Positions 24,204-36,310 of a DNA stretch of 64,000 bases are shown here, piece by piece. A program made the translations under genes and the position numbers. The notes under the pieces are model-generated. The model was not told where the DNA came from. It did no database searches and saw only the letters and a list, made by a program, of their open reading frames with translations. The stretch is from assembly GCA_020746105.1 (NCBI GenBank), contig CM036622.1, forward strand, positions 13,609,987 through 13,673,986, in the 5' to 3' direction. Source of the DNA: Trogon surrucura (lineage: Eukaryota; Chordata; Aves; Trogoniformes; Trogonidae). Position 1 is the first letter of the stretch; each line of letters begins with the position of its first letter.

Positions 24204-27200
24204 AGTTTAGGTAAACTGCATTCAAAGCAACAGAAGCTAAAATGGATAAGACCACTCATTTTACTCACATGCATACACACATTCACATTTATGGAGAAAA
24301 AAGGGTGTTATATTGTCCAACTACAGTGGTTTAAATTCCCACGTTACTATATATTGTTATAATTTCTGATATAGGCAAGCTCTTATACTCCATATGGCTT
24401 CCATATGCACAAAGCCTTGGTTACTGAAGATGGATGAAAGCCATATTGTCTTTTAATGCATGTGTTGAGGAAAAAGAGCTATCACTAACCTGTGAACTGA
24501 TTATACCTTGTATACTTAAACTGATGTTAAAGCGTAACTATAGTTGCATAAAGCTATGCCCATAGCAGAAACTTTTGCTAGGATACAAAGGGCAATTAAA
24601 AGCATGTCATATGTTAAAAAAATAAATTTATATTACTGGCAGAAGTATAGATTATAGAGATATTTATTCTGGAAAGGAAATGTTTTTGCTGATGCAGCTT
24701 GTTTTATGAAAGACGATGGCAAAAGCCATGCTGGAAGAAGTGTCCTTTTGCTGGTCCAGCCACGGTAAGATGGGTTGCTGATAGAGCTCCACTGACAAAC
24801 ACTTTTTAGTGTAGACTTGGCCTCAGGGTCCATTTCAAAAGGTATTATGTAAATGGAGTGTTAAAACCATCATGACAGCAGAGAAACAAAGACTCTTCCT
24901 TGAGGGGGAAGGAATATGCAAAACTGGCTGGGGACAGTCCAACAGTTTGGGGCCCATTGTTCTTCCAAGGTTCTGGGTGAAACAGCAAGGAGCCAAAACC
25001 AGCTTCGGTAAGGGGCTGCAGGACCATGAACCCCTCTACAGTGAGGTGTGAGTGAAGTCGTGGGGGCATCCGTGAGATTTGGCAACATGAGTGGCTCATG
25101 TCACTAAGTTCAAGCCCTGTTTGGAGCCCCCCAGTTGGTTTTGGCTGGGACTTCAACATGAAGTGGAGAAGCTGAAGTTGTGGACAGGGCCTGAATATTG
25201 TGGGAAGAGGTGCAAGGTCTGAGTTGGGGTGCTCCCTGCTCTCCTGCATGGAGGGAGGAGAAGCAAACACACATAGACACACATGTGTCCCAAGCATCTG
25301 AGGTAGCTTTCACAAAGCACCTGAACATTTCATGGTCCGTTTCCCATGGTTCTGGATCTGCAACTCTGGACAGGTCATAGGCAAAGATCTACCGAGAAGC
25401 AGCTTGTTTTCAGTTGTTCATACGATTATGGAGCTATGGTCAAAATATTGAAGCAAAGCAAAGAACAAAGGTGTAGAGCTTTGTTAGAGCAGTCAATAGC
25501 CTTCGCTTTTCTTCCTCTCCTTCCTGCCCCCATACACTCCTAGACAGTGGCTGGGTCCCAAATTAAAGGCCATCCTGGGGGACTTGGTGTCAGCATGCAG
25601 TACAGCCTGAATCCAACAGAAGTGCTCTTGATCTATCAGCAAAATGAAAGAAATATTACATGCTGGTGGCAGCAAGCAGAGGAAAAGCACAAAATATAAT
25701 GTTATTATAATATTTCCTCTGAAGGAAGTTGGGATAATATTGTGGCTGGTAGCTGACCAGCTGCTTTCATTTAATATTTTTCTAATTTTAGTCAGTGTTG
25801 GTCAAACAAACACAGCTTTTAAGGGATTTCCTTCAGTGTTAACAGACTGTCGTGCAGTTAGTTGAACAGAAGCTTTGCAGTGTGAGGTACGATCAAGAAA
25901 TGTGCCCCTTTTAAAAATAGTGCTGCATTGGTACAATTATTTGTTCTTGAAAGAGCCAAATTTTCAAAACCTGGGATCTAGATTGCACTTTTCACTGGCT
26001 GTTGGCTGCTGCAGTTGCACACCTCTTGGGAACTGGATTTGGATCTGACAGACCAGTTCATGGTGGTGCAAATCTGTAAGAAAAATGGAGAAATTCAGTG
26101 TTATGTCTCTGCTGAAGCCAGGGTGTTGGCCTGGGCAGCTCAGCCCCTGGAAACAGCGGCTGTAGCTGGAGGTGCGAAAGTGTTGCCTCGCACCTGTGAA
26201 AAGAAAGTCTGGGACTCAGCCCTTCTAAAATTATTCCTGGGCACAGAACAAGCTATTATAGTGGAGTTTTGAAAGAACTCTTTTTAGGGCAAAAAATAAA
26301 ATTTGCTGGCTGGCTGGTAGCAGAGAGTCATAGACAGTCTGCCACTGTGTACTCAGTGCCCAATGTGCTGCTTATTCTAAGTTGAGCTGCTAAATTGCTT
26401 AGTGTTAATAATTTGTTGTTTGCTGCAGTGGCGGAGCTGCCTGCCTGCTTGTGTTATTATGGACAGTTAACTATTCCCTTCCTGAGGGGTGCTGCCTTCC
26501 ATCCTCACCTTGACCCTCCTTTGGCCACCAAGTTGCATGACCTCCACATCACACACCTCTCTCTTTGCAAGAGTTTTTCAGGATGCGTTGAATCCTTGCA
26601 TGAGTCAGAGAGCTGGCTTCCACTTGAGATCCCTAACATCCATAACACTGGGATTCGGAGCCACATGCTCCTAACGTTCACAACCAAAATGTCATGGCAA
26701 TGCAACTCCTGCATTCAGCAGGATTATGGTTTGCTACAGATGTTTATGAGTGTATGGGCACAGTTAGGAAGTTTGCTGCCCAGTCTCCATTCTGCATGGA
26801 GGGATTTGAAGAAAAATTCAGACACCAGACCCATTTTAGAATCTGTAAAAGCTGTTTTGGGATAGTCAGGACTCCTGACTAAATGCACCCTAATGCTAAC
26901 AAATTGTGTAATACCATCAATGTTATGCGTGAAAGGGAGAGGGAACGGCTAGAAACATATGCCATCTTGTCTCTGATTCATAAAGTACTGTTATGATCAG
27001 AAAAGCAACTCTACATCATCTTGCTTTTCTGATATTTATGCTCCATCAGTATGTCCATAACACACTGGTTCAGTTGAGAATTTAAGCGATATTTTCATTT
27101 TGCTTAATAGTTGGTAATGGAAACACAGTCTGGTGTCTCACAATGAAACTGTAGAAGCCCTAAGTCTTTGCTTAAGACTTCAATGGTGAAGCTACAGCTC

Positions 27201-30200
27201 TCTGAAACAATTGGCATGCTTGAAAATAGTGTAAAGGAAAACAGACTAGTGAATTGCCAGAAGCAAGGACCAGGAAGAAAAACAGGTTTTTATTTACAAA
27301 TGTCTGTGTTAGAATGACAGAGGCCATGTGTGTCCAAAGGAGGTCAGGTGAGGTAATCTTAATGAAGACATTGTGAGGCTGGCAATGCCCTTCATATTCC
27401 CAACACTTTGTTGAATTCAAAGAGTTTCTAAAATTTGTAGCCATAGGCAGAATTCAGTTCTGTTGAACTGTGTTTAATATTTAAAAGTTTTATAAGGCTA
27501 TTCTTCAGCAAAACAACTAAAACAACCAAGTGACACGATAGAAGAACATTATTTGGAAATTACAGCAAATGATAGACTTTGCTCTTCAGAATATGTTTAC
27601 ATTTTTTTGCTCTTAATTTACTCCTTTGCTACAATTGCAACCAAAACTATCCGTAAATATCAGCGGATGGAGAGAAAGAGAACGTAACTGTGTGTTAATG
27701 ACTACTGCAAAGAAAACATGAAAGCAGGGAGACATTTGACATTAGCTCAAACAAGAAAAGCATACACTCCTTCTGGTAGCCAGAACTAGGATTATAGTCA
27801 CAGTGTCAAAACTACAGACTACAACATCTTTTATAACAATTTAGTGTTCCGTCTCTGAGTACTACCTATAGACCCTGCTCTGGTGCCACCTAAGTGTGCA
27901 AGGTCTGTCATGCTTTTTTACCCACTACCAGCTTTGCACGTACTTTGAAAATCACAGGATTCATCCCATAAATGGCTTGTTCTTAATTTTTCTTCCTCAA
28001 TTAAAGGAACCACACACTTGCCGTATTAAAGTTTAAAATTGTGTTTATTGAGACATATGGGTGTTTACTATGTGCAAATGTTATGTTTACTTTGAGATGT
28101 TTTCATATGTGCATATTTGTGTTAGTGATAATATTATTATGGTAATTTCTACATAAATGTGTATAGTATGGTTTTTTGAGTATCTCTGGAAGTAATTATT
28201 AGTTGTCTTGTTGCTCATCACCTTAGGAATGTAAAATATTGAATTGTGGGCTTAATGGTTCGCATGACTGTCAATTTCACACACCTTTTTCAGGGAAAGT
28301 TTGAGGCAATTTTAAATCTGAATTGAGACAACCTAGGCAAAGCTGTCTGTAACTTGTCCTGACAAGCCACGTTTGGTTCAGTTTATTGAGAACATTTATG
28401 AAAAGACATCTGAGGAGAATCATTCTCAAACTCTTGAAGGAAAATATTTTGCAGGATGGCAGGAGTGAATATTGCAGTTTCCAGAAGAGAGTACAGAGCC
28501 TCACCTACAACTATAAGGAGGCTATCAGAAAGTAAAAACAGCTTGGAAGCCTGATATTCACAGATGCTTTTATTCTTAAGTGTGCAATTCAATGCAGCAT
28601 TCTCTGAGAAGGTATTGCAATGGTTTCCCACTTTTTCTCATTAAAAAGCCAGTTCATTAAAATGATACTAAGGAAATCTTTGTCCACAAAAATATTCCAC
28701 TTGTTACTGCTCATGACCTTGGTCTTTCTAGCTCAGAGATGGCAAAGTTAGAAGACCAACCACTGTCCCTTGAAGTGAATGAGAGTTTTGCTTCTCACTT
28801 CAGCAAGGCTCTGATTTGCTGGTTTTTAATGTAGCCACTGCAACCACCTGGGGCTAACCCCCCTAAAAATAGCATCAACCATGATTGTAACCAATTTGAT
28901 AGGGGAAGGAAAAAAAAAAGAGGAAAGCCACATTAATTACTGGTGCCATTCTTGTTATGGTAGATGAATTACTTTAGGATGAATCAGAGGCACTATTAAA
29001 AACAAAATTCTGTAATGTATTTATGCACTTATCAGAGTAGTGAAACACACTGTTTTGTAATGACCCATTTCATCAGAGCATTCTCATCACAATTTTGGCT
29101 AGTAGGCTTCATGTCAAATGATTTATAAGGCAAGTACCCTACTTTAATGACAGTGATTGTCGTGATTTATCAGATAGTTTTTAGCATCCTGAACAAACTT
29201 TTTTGAAATGAGGGGCATATCGCTTTAGGTATTATACAAAGGATTTGTCGTCTTGAATATCACTCAGGTCTCAGGTAGGTAAAGCTGGGAATCTTTGCAA
29301 AAAAAGATCAATGTGAAAATGACATCAGAAAGGAAGAGGATGAAAAATCTATTTATTACATTACAAATTCTTTCTTGTTTTCAACACGATATGGATCTTG
29401 TAATGGCAAGTCTTATATTTCTGTGAATTTAGCAGATGGAAGAAAAACGTACGAAGAACTCCAAGTCAACTGAGAGAATAATTTACATGAAATCTTTGCC
29501 TTTGAAAACGCAAGGATTCCCAGGCAATGAAGTCAAGTACATTTAAAACACCCTCCCCTGGATGGAATGAAATTGTATTATTTGCATTTATCAGGGAGGA
29601 TTTTCTCCGTATGTTATCCTTGCTGCAAAGAAGGGGGTACAGTAAGGTTTATGGCCTTAAACACATCATGTTTTCATCATGAGCATTGAGTCTTCTAAGT
29701 GGGCGAGTCCTTTAAAGCACACCAGGATGTGTCACAGCAGCATGAGGCTATAAAGACAGGCCAGTAACTCCAAATGTTTCAAACTGTTTCGAAATTTGTT
29801 AGGGCTGAATGCTCCTAAGAACTTCATATTTTTGTTCTTTCACTCTTGCTTAGGTGTTTAATGGCCGCAAGGAGACAGATATCCTCTGTGGTTATCTGGT
29901 TAGCTCTTAACACCTAATTTTCACTTCACCAAAGACTTTAGGCTGCATGATTAAGAATCAGTATGTTTAAAATACTCCAAACAAGGGATTTTATTATTTT
30001 TTTAAAGCAATTAAGCATATTATTCCTCTAATAGGAAGCTAGATGTGGGAAGAAAAATAAGGAATGGCCCAAGCATTTTAGGAAAAGGCTGATTAAACTA
30101 GGCAAGGAATTAAAAACCTGCTCTGATTTTTCCCGTGTGTTTTATATCTTTAATCATCTAATAGAATACAGTAAGGAAGAGTATGGACAAGTAAGAAGAT

Positions 30201-32340
30201 TTGTTCTTGGCAACAGCCAGTACTAGTTAAAGAACTAAGCAAGACACCTTCTTTTATAGCATTTCAAGGATATAGATAAGGGTAAATACACCTTATCTAT
30301 TAGGGTAGGAAGTGGAATGCTTGTGCTCTGATTTCTGGTCATTTGTATCTTTATTGTGGTTCTCTAGTGAGCAAATCCAGAAAGAGTGACCTTCTACTGA
30401 GAAGGAACTCCTTTAGGGAAGACTCTGGCAAATATCTTCCTCTTAAACTTGATCTTGCAGGATTACATCCTCTCCTCCTCACAACCTACATTTTCTTAGC
30501 CCATTTCAGAAGTCTCTGAAAAAGAGCATTCTGAATCAGATCATACTGCTTCTTCTAGTGCCTTATCTGTTGTCTGTGAGTGAAAGAAACTCTCTAGAAT
30601 AATCAAATGGAAAAATGTTTTCCTGTTGCCAATTTTTAGATGTTGTTTTTGCAACTTCTAGAATTACATGAAGAAGCGAAAAGTCATCTTACTTTAGGAA
30701 AAATCTACATCAACTTTTCACTAAAGTATCCTGTGACAATGAGTTCCACAGAGTAACAGACCGTTTTGCATTTCTGTGTTGTACAAACTGCAAGTCCAGA
30801 ATCAGTAATGTGACCACAGATCTCATTCCAAAATTATAAAAACGTGAATACAGAGGTCTGTTGAATTTATTAATGTTTGATGTACCCCAGAAGAAAATTT
30901 ATTTGTGTATATTTGACATTTTCAATATTTTGAGAGAAGGAAAGATGGGCCTTATATACATAGGTTTATTCTGTGGAAGTGTATTCCTTGGTATGTATAT
31001 ATGTAGCACCACTCAGAACTTTCCTCCTGATTTAATTTTGTTTTTAAGAACAGGAGAGATGAAGCTGAAATATATTGCAATGTTTCTACATGGTGAACAT
31101 AAAAATGCTGAGGGCACCTCCTACTCCAACAGTGTGATGGTTCTCTGCAGACCCAAATAATCTGGGCAACAGGAGCAGGAAACTAGGGACTGCAGTATTC
31201 ACAGCACAGCATTGCATTTGGTGCAATGCTGAAGATGATTAGAAAAGAAAGAAATATGTATCCAGGCTTAGTTTGAGAATATGCGAAGTTCCTTATGAAA
31301 TAAGGAAGAAGACCCAGTGAAAAAGAGGAAGGAGCATTCAGTAGAAGAGTATTTACTTTGATTCTGACTTATTGGAGGAAGTGTACAAAGGGTGTGTAAA
31401 AGGCTATATAATGTGTTTTTGTATAGGAAGTGTTATTGACACAGAGCTTAAAAGGAAACGTTAAGATTTTAATTAAATCTATGTATGGTTTTCCCCTGCA
31501 ACTGAATATTTATTTTGCAAGGAGATTACATTTTTTAAAGGACACCTCCTTCGGTGTTACCGTCTTCCCCACAAGTACTTTCTGAAAGATGACCCTTAGA
31601 GAGAATATATGGATCTGTTGGTTCCGAACATCAGTTTTTTATTGTCTAGTGTCACAAATTGAGTAATCAGGCCTGGGAACAAAACTTACTCTCATCGTGT
31701 TGCTGCACTAGACAGACGCACGTGCTTAGTGATATACGCTACCTGCCTGTACCGAAAGGGAAAAGGCTTCCATGTGAGGGGTCACACGTTTTTCAAAGCC
31801 TGATGGAGATCAGCAACTGAATTGAAAGACAGGACCACACTTCACACCTTATTCATGAAATCTGCACCTGAAACGTCTCTCATAGAAAAATGTCCTGGAC
31901 TCTCAGGAAAGAACTACAGGCACAGAATTTATAAGTAGGAAGTTCAAAACTTGTATGGAAGAAAAATCCCAGGAGGCTAAACTGCTGGCCCCATGCCAGT
32001 TATTCAGCAAAACAATTAATGCAAAGAACACATGCTAAGTTGGAGCCAGACAATACTAAGCCACAGTTTTCTGGGCAAATCAGAGTAAACTTGTGTTCCA
32101 AGAAAATTGTGATAGTCTAATTCTTACCATGGTAAAGTAAAAAGTATTGAGGGAACTGGAAAAGTCTTCATCTCACAGTAGTATGTTTAAAGCTGGTGAA
32201 GAGCTGATATTCTTCCATGTATTTAGTAGTATTCCCAAAAAAGTTAAATGAGCCAATAAAAAAGGCTGAGTTTCTTTTGAACTTGAAAGGGTCTAGTTTT
32301 TTATCTTTTAACGTGACAATAAAATGATAGAAGATTTGGT
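24204..32340. other. Unique noncoding DNA with possible conserved patches
   Basis: No recognisable gene. A GC-richer part (24.8-27.0 kb) has overlapping open frames on both strands up to 156 codons (26395-26865), but none shows a known domain or a plausible splice context. The AT-rich part (27.5-30.2 kb) has dense homeodomain, Octamer-like (ATTTGCAT) and GATA cores; two patches are discussed in the findings. A 10-bp perfect inverted repeat with GATA sites on both arms lies at 30272-30300. Confidence 0.6.
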
Positions 32341-32422
32341 GGAAGAAAAAAAAAAAAGAAAAAGGAAAAAAAAAAGAAGAAAAAGGAAAAAAGAAAAAAA
32401 AGAAACAAAAAGGAAAAAAAAG
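32341..32422 (+). repeat. Homopurine A-rich low-complexity tract
   Basis: Positions 32341-32405 contain only A and G (65 bp). After a single C the purine run continues to 32422. It is made of A runs separated by G or GG, on the order of a degenerate (A)nGG repeat. Long homopurine-homopyrimidine DNA can adopt triplex structures. Confidence 0.9.
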
Positions 32423-35400
32423 CAAACCCAAAACTTATCTGCTATTCCATTAACCTTAGTTAACAGAAGAACTGAAAATAACATTATCTGATTTATTCTT
32501 TACTTCAACTATTAAAACGTAGCTAATTACTAATATGTTCAGAGAGAAGTACTTGGGGCTTAGTGAACAGTCAAATTTCTTAAGGGCCTGAAAGGGTAGA
32601 TGAGAGGTTATTTTCCCCAATGATGTTTTTTTTTCTATTTGTCAGGGAAAACTCTGCAAATCTAACGCTTCAGCAGACTTCTTGTTTTTTAAAGCAGCTA
32701 TTGTTCTGACAGTCTCTTCATTTTCCCTTTATTCTTTTTCTTTCGGTAGACCTACACCAGAAACTGAAATGCAATGAGAGTTTTGTCAAATCTACATCAA
32801 AATAAAGTTCCAAAGCAGCATTTAACAGGAAATGGAAAGAAAGCAATCTACTTTGCCACAGTAGCTTGATGCTTAGTTGTCATATTTCTCGCATTTGTGA
32901 CTTCTCCCTTTGATCACTCTAATAACAATTCCTTAGATTATTAAAATTGGAAGCCAGAAACATGTTAGTGGAAAATTCTACTTTTTTTGCCATTTATGCT
33001 GTCTGTTTAATTTTTGTGATTTGCTCACTTTGGACCCTGAAAAAAGGCTAATCTCACCACTTCTTTCTCCAGTGTTATGCCAGTGTAAACCTGTTGAGAC
33101 TCATTTGTGAGTAGGTTGGCGATGTGTGATTGAAAAACTTTGAGAAAACCTGCTTTTGGGTCATGTACCTTTGGTGAGGTGGGCTGTGTGTAGATAGTAA
33201 GGTTTTCCTGTGTTGCTGATGCAGGATAAAAATAGGGAGCTGGTAAGACTGGCACAACATGGAATGTTGGGCCTTTGTTTTGTTTCTAGTTCTGCTTTCT
33301 AGCTCTCTTTCAGAACAAGAACCTTTCTGTGTGTGAAGTTCCCCTAAAGGGATGTGCTTTAAATTAGTTTTCAATCTGACTTGGAAGTAGAGTACTGGGT
33401 AAAAGGCCCTTTGGATTTTTGATCTCTCTAGCACTTGAGAACACTTTCACGTGATCAGATAACCACTGTTGTTTGTATTCCTTCTTTAAGCATGACCAAT
33501 GGTGAATGCTGAAGCAAGAAAGCAGAGGTGGCAATATTACGTCCTACCCCACAAGAGTCTGAATTACCCGATCAGTGTCACAAATGTAAAAAGTATCATG
33601 GGAATTATTTGGAAACGTTTGTCTGTCCACCCCTCTGTCAACACTCTTGGAGTTATTTGAACTGGGTACTTTATGTGGTGCTCTTTTTTGGCTGCTGTTT
33701 GACACCATTTACAAAACAATCTGTGTTTTAACATGGAGACCGTTAAAGTCTCCAAGTTGCTAATACCTTTGAAGCAAGCTCCACTCATTTTCGTTGTTTG
33801 CTTTTTATGGAATCAATGGGCTGAAGTTTAGTGCTTGTAAAGATGGGGGACTGGCAGTGGTAGCTAAAGCCAGCTACTCTGCGAACCATTAGCAAGTAAG
33901 ATCCTCTGTGCAGCACTGCCAATGCAATACAGCATAACTGGCAGCTCCTTTGCTATTTGTTCCTAGACTGCTCCTCAGCAGAGGATGCCAATGTGCTTGT
34001 TTTTATGACATGGGCAAGTGGAAAGCAAGATGAGGCCACCATGGTTATTTCCATTTGGGATGTAAGGCAAGGTTTGAATGCAGGTACTCAGGGTGAAACA
34101 TGAGTGCAGTGACCTGCTCGGAAAGGCAAGCTGTTGTAGAAGAGCTTTTCTGCAGTAGTACTGATGTTTTTTTTTGTTGTTGTTTTGTATAAGTTTACCA
34201 CTTCTGAATCATTGATACCAGATCCTGAGGGCATGCTTTGGCTACTGTAGCTGACTAGATGAAGTATGGTTCCCTTATTAACTTGTCAAAGTACGATGCA
34301 GCTGCATCATTTGCTCACCCATTTGCTTAACTTAAATAAAGGTTGGTGGTTAGGCTTCTGTTGCATTGTGCTCTCCTGCTAATTATCAGTGTATTTGTTT
34401 TAGAGACAATTAGCCACCTGGTTCATTCTCCCATTGAAGTCAGGTCATCATGAGTTACATCTGCTTTCAGGACTCTTCAAGTCCAAGACATAATAAAAAG
34501 ATGATGGCTATGATTATAAAATGCATGCAGGGTTGGGCGTAAGTTGTATAGCATATTGAATTCCCAAGGAGGATTGGGTTACAAAGCTGTTGCAGGGGCT
34601 TCCTTCTGCATGTCACGGAAGATGGATGTGAGTAGAAAACAGTTTTGCGACACCAGAAGTCCTTTAGCCTACGAAAGGTAAAGAGGGTTTGTGAGGTGGA
34701 TTGACAAAGACTAGGCTAAGTGAGACACGGTACTTCCCTTTGGCACTGCGGTGATACAACAAAAAAGTGACAGGTAAGCACATCTCTGTGCGTACTGTAT
34801 TTGCATAAAAATAAAAGTTGTTCAGACCTGTAGGTGTTTCCTTTTAAAAAATGTGCTATATAATGTGGCATAAGATTATGTGTGATGCACATTTACTTTT
34901 ATAATCCCATATGGTCTGGTAAAACTCTGTATTTTGAAGTAAGATTTTATTACAGCAGAACCTCATTAATTCTCACTAATGACTGGGAGACCCTTCGCAA
35001 ATTACTGAATTTTGTATACAATGGAATGCCATTAAATGCATTGTGTTGCTACATGTTCTTCTACATCCTGGGGAGGACGAGCTGTGGGGAACCCTGCCGT
35101 TTGTACCTCAGCTACATTCACTCTGGAGACGAGGTTACAAAGTCATTGTTTTGGGTTTGGCTCCAGGTATTTGCTAAAGATGTTCACATGGGGCTAGCTC
35201 TGGAGAGGATGGAGCCCTGTATGGAAGGAAAAAACAGATGGGGACCTGACAGTGAATAGATTAGCATAATTTACTCCTTCATCCTTTCTGGCTTGAGGTC
35301 ATGGAGGGCTCACAATCCTGTTTTTTTCTGGAGAGTATAGGTATCACTAGGCTCATCTAATGGTTCCTAGATGTCATTAAGGCCATTTTAGATTCAGCAG

Positions 35401-36125
35401 GGTCACTGGCTTAAATAGAGGCAAGAGCTAATCTTCCAGTAAAGACCACACCATCATTCCTCCTGAGAAGCTGCATCAGCACACATGAACAGAGACAAGA
35501 ACATTGAGAGTTACTTAGGTATACTACAGATGTGTACAGCAAACGTAGGTGAGACTTGGAGTGTTCAGAGGAACTTTTTGCGTGCATAAATATATTCCTG
35601 AAGGTATTTAGTAGATGAGTGCTCATTGGTTGGTATGAAATAATGGAATACTTGATTGCATCTCTTTCACCTGCTGTATTGTGGAGTAACAATAGCAACT
35701 TAGCAATTAAGATGATAGGATCTAGCTCTTCACTATAAACTTGTTTTTCAACCTGATCTGGTTAACTGTGCCTTAAAGAAATCAGTCCTCATGAATTGTT
35801 CCCAACTACTCCCAAGATAGAGATTTTTTTCAAACACGTTGTAATTGAAAGTGACCCCCCTTAATTCTGTTTACAATGGCTGGTCATGAAGAGGCAAAAA
35901 GAAGGAATGTGGAGAGCTAAGGGGCTCACATAGATGTGTGCAGAGAGAGGCAAACTTTGGTCTGCAAGTGAGGAAAAGGGCAAAATTTGTGGGAATGTTT
36001 AGGAAAGGGAATGCAATATTTGGGAGGTCAGGTGACTTCCTGAGCAAGTGATATAGAGGTCATAGGAGGGGGGGAAGCCACTCAGAGACATGGAGAAGCC
36101 TGGAGCAGTAATATCACCATGCACC
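32423..36125. other. Unique noncoding DNA
   Basis: No gene or dispersed repeat recognised. The longest open frames, about 120-125 codons (33075-33434 minus, 34882-35259 plus), have no recognisable motif and no supporting neighbour. I treat them as chance. Confidence 0.6.
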
Positions 36126-36310
36126 CATGGAGAGAATGGAAAGGAGGAGGGAGATGGGAGGCATGAAGGTGAATAGCTATGAGAGGGGAAGACAAGCATG
36201 GACGTGGGCATATGTGAGAGGGGTGCATGGTGTGACCAGATTATGGGAGAGGAACGAAGAGTGCTGTCGTAGGCGGGAGAGAAATAGAAGTGAGAGGAAG
36301 AGACGGAAGA
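36126..36310 (+). repeat. Purine-rich (GA) low-complexity region
   Basis: The plus strand is dominated by GGAGAG, GGAAG and GAGAGG words across about 185 bp, with only scattered pyrimidines. No clear period. The 112-codon minus-strand frame across it (Ser/Pro/His-rich) is a product of this composition. Confidence 0.65.

Noticed and set aside
24845..25297. 150-codon minus-strand open frame
   Set aside because: Overlaps other open frames on both strands in a GC-richer patch, and I see no family resemblance.
26395..26865. 156-codon plus-strand open frame
   Set aside because: No known domain, shorter frames open on the other frames and strand at the same place, no splice or promoter context. 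Locally higher GC makes long chance frames likelier.
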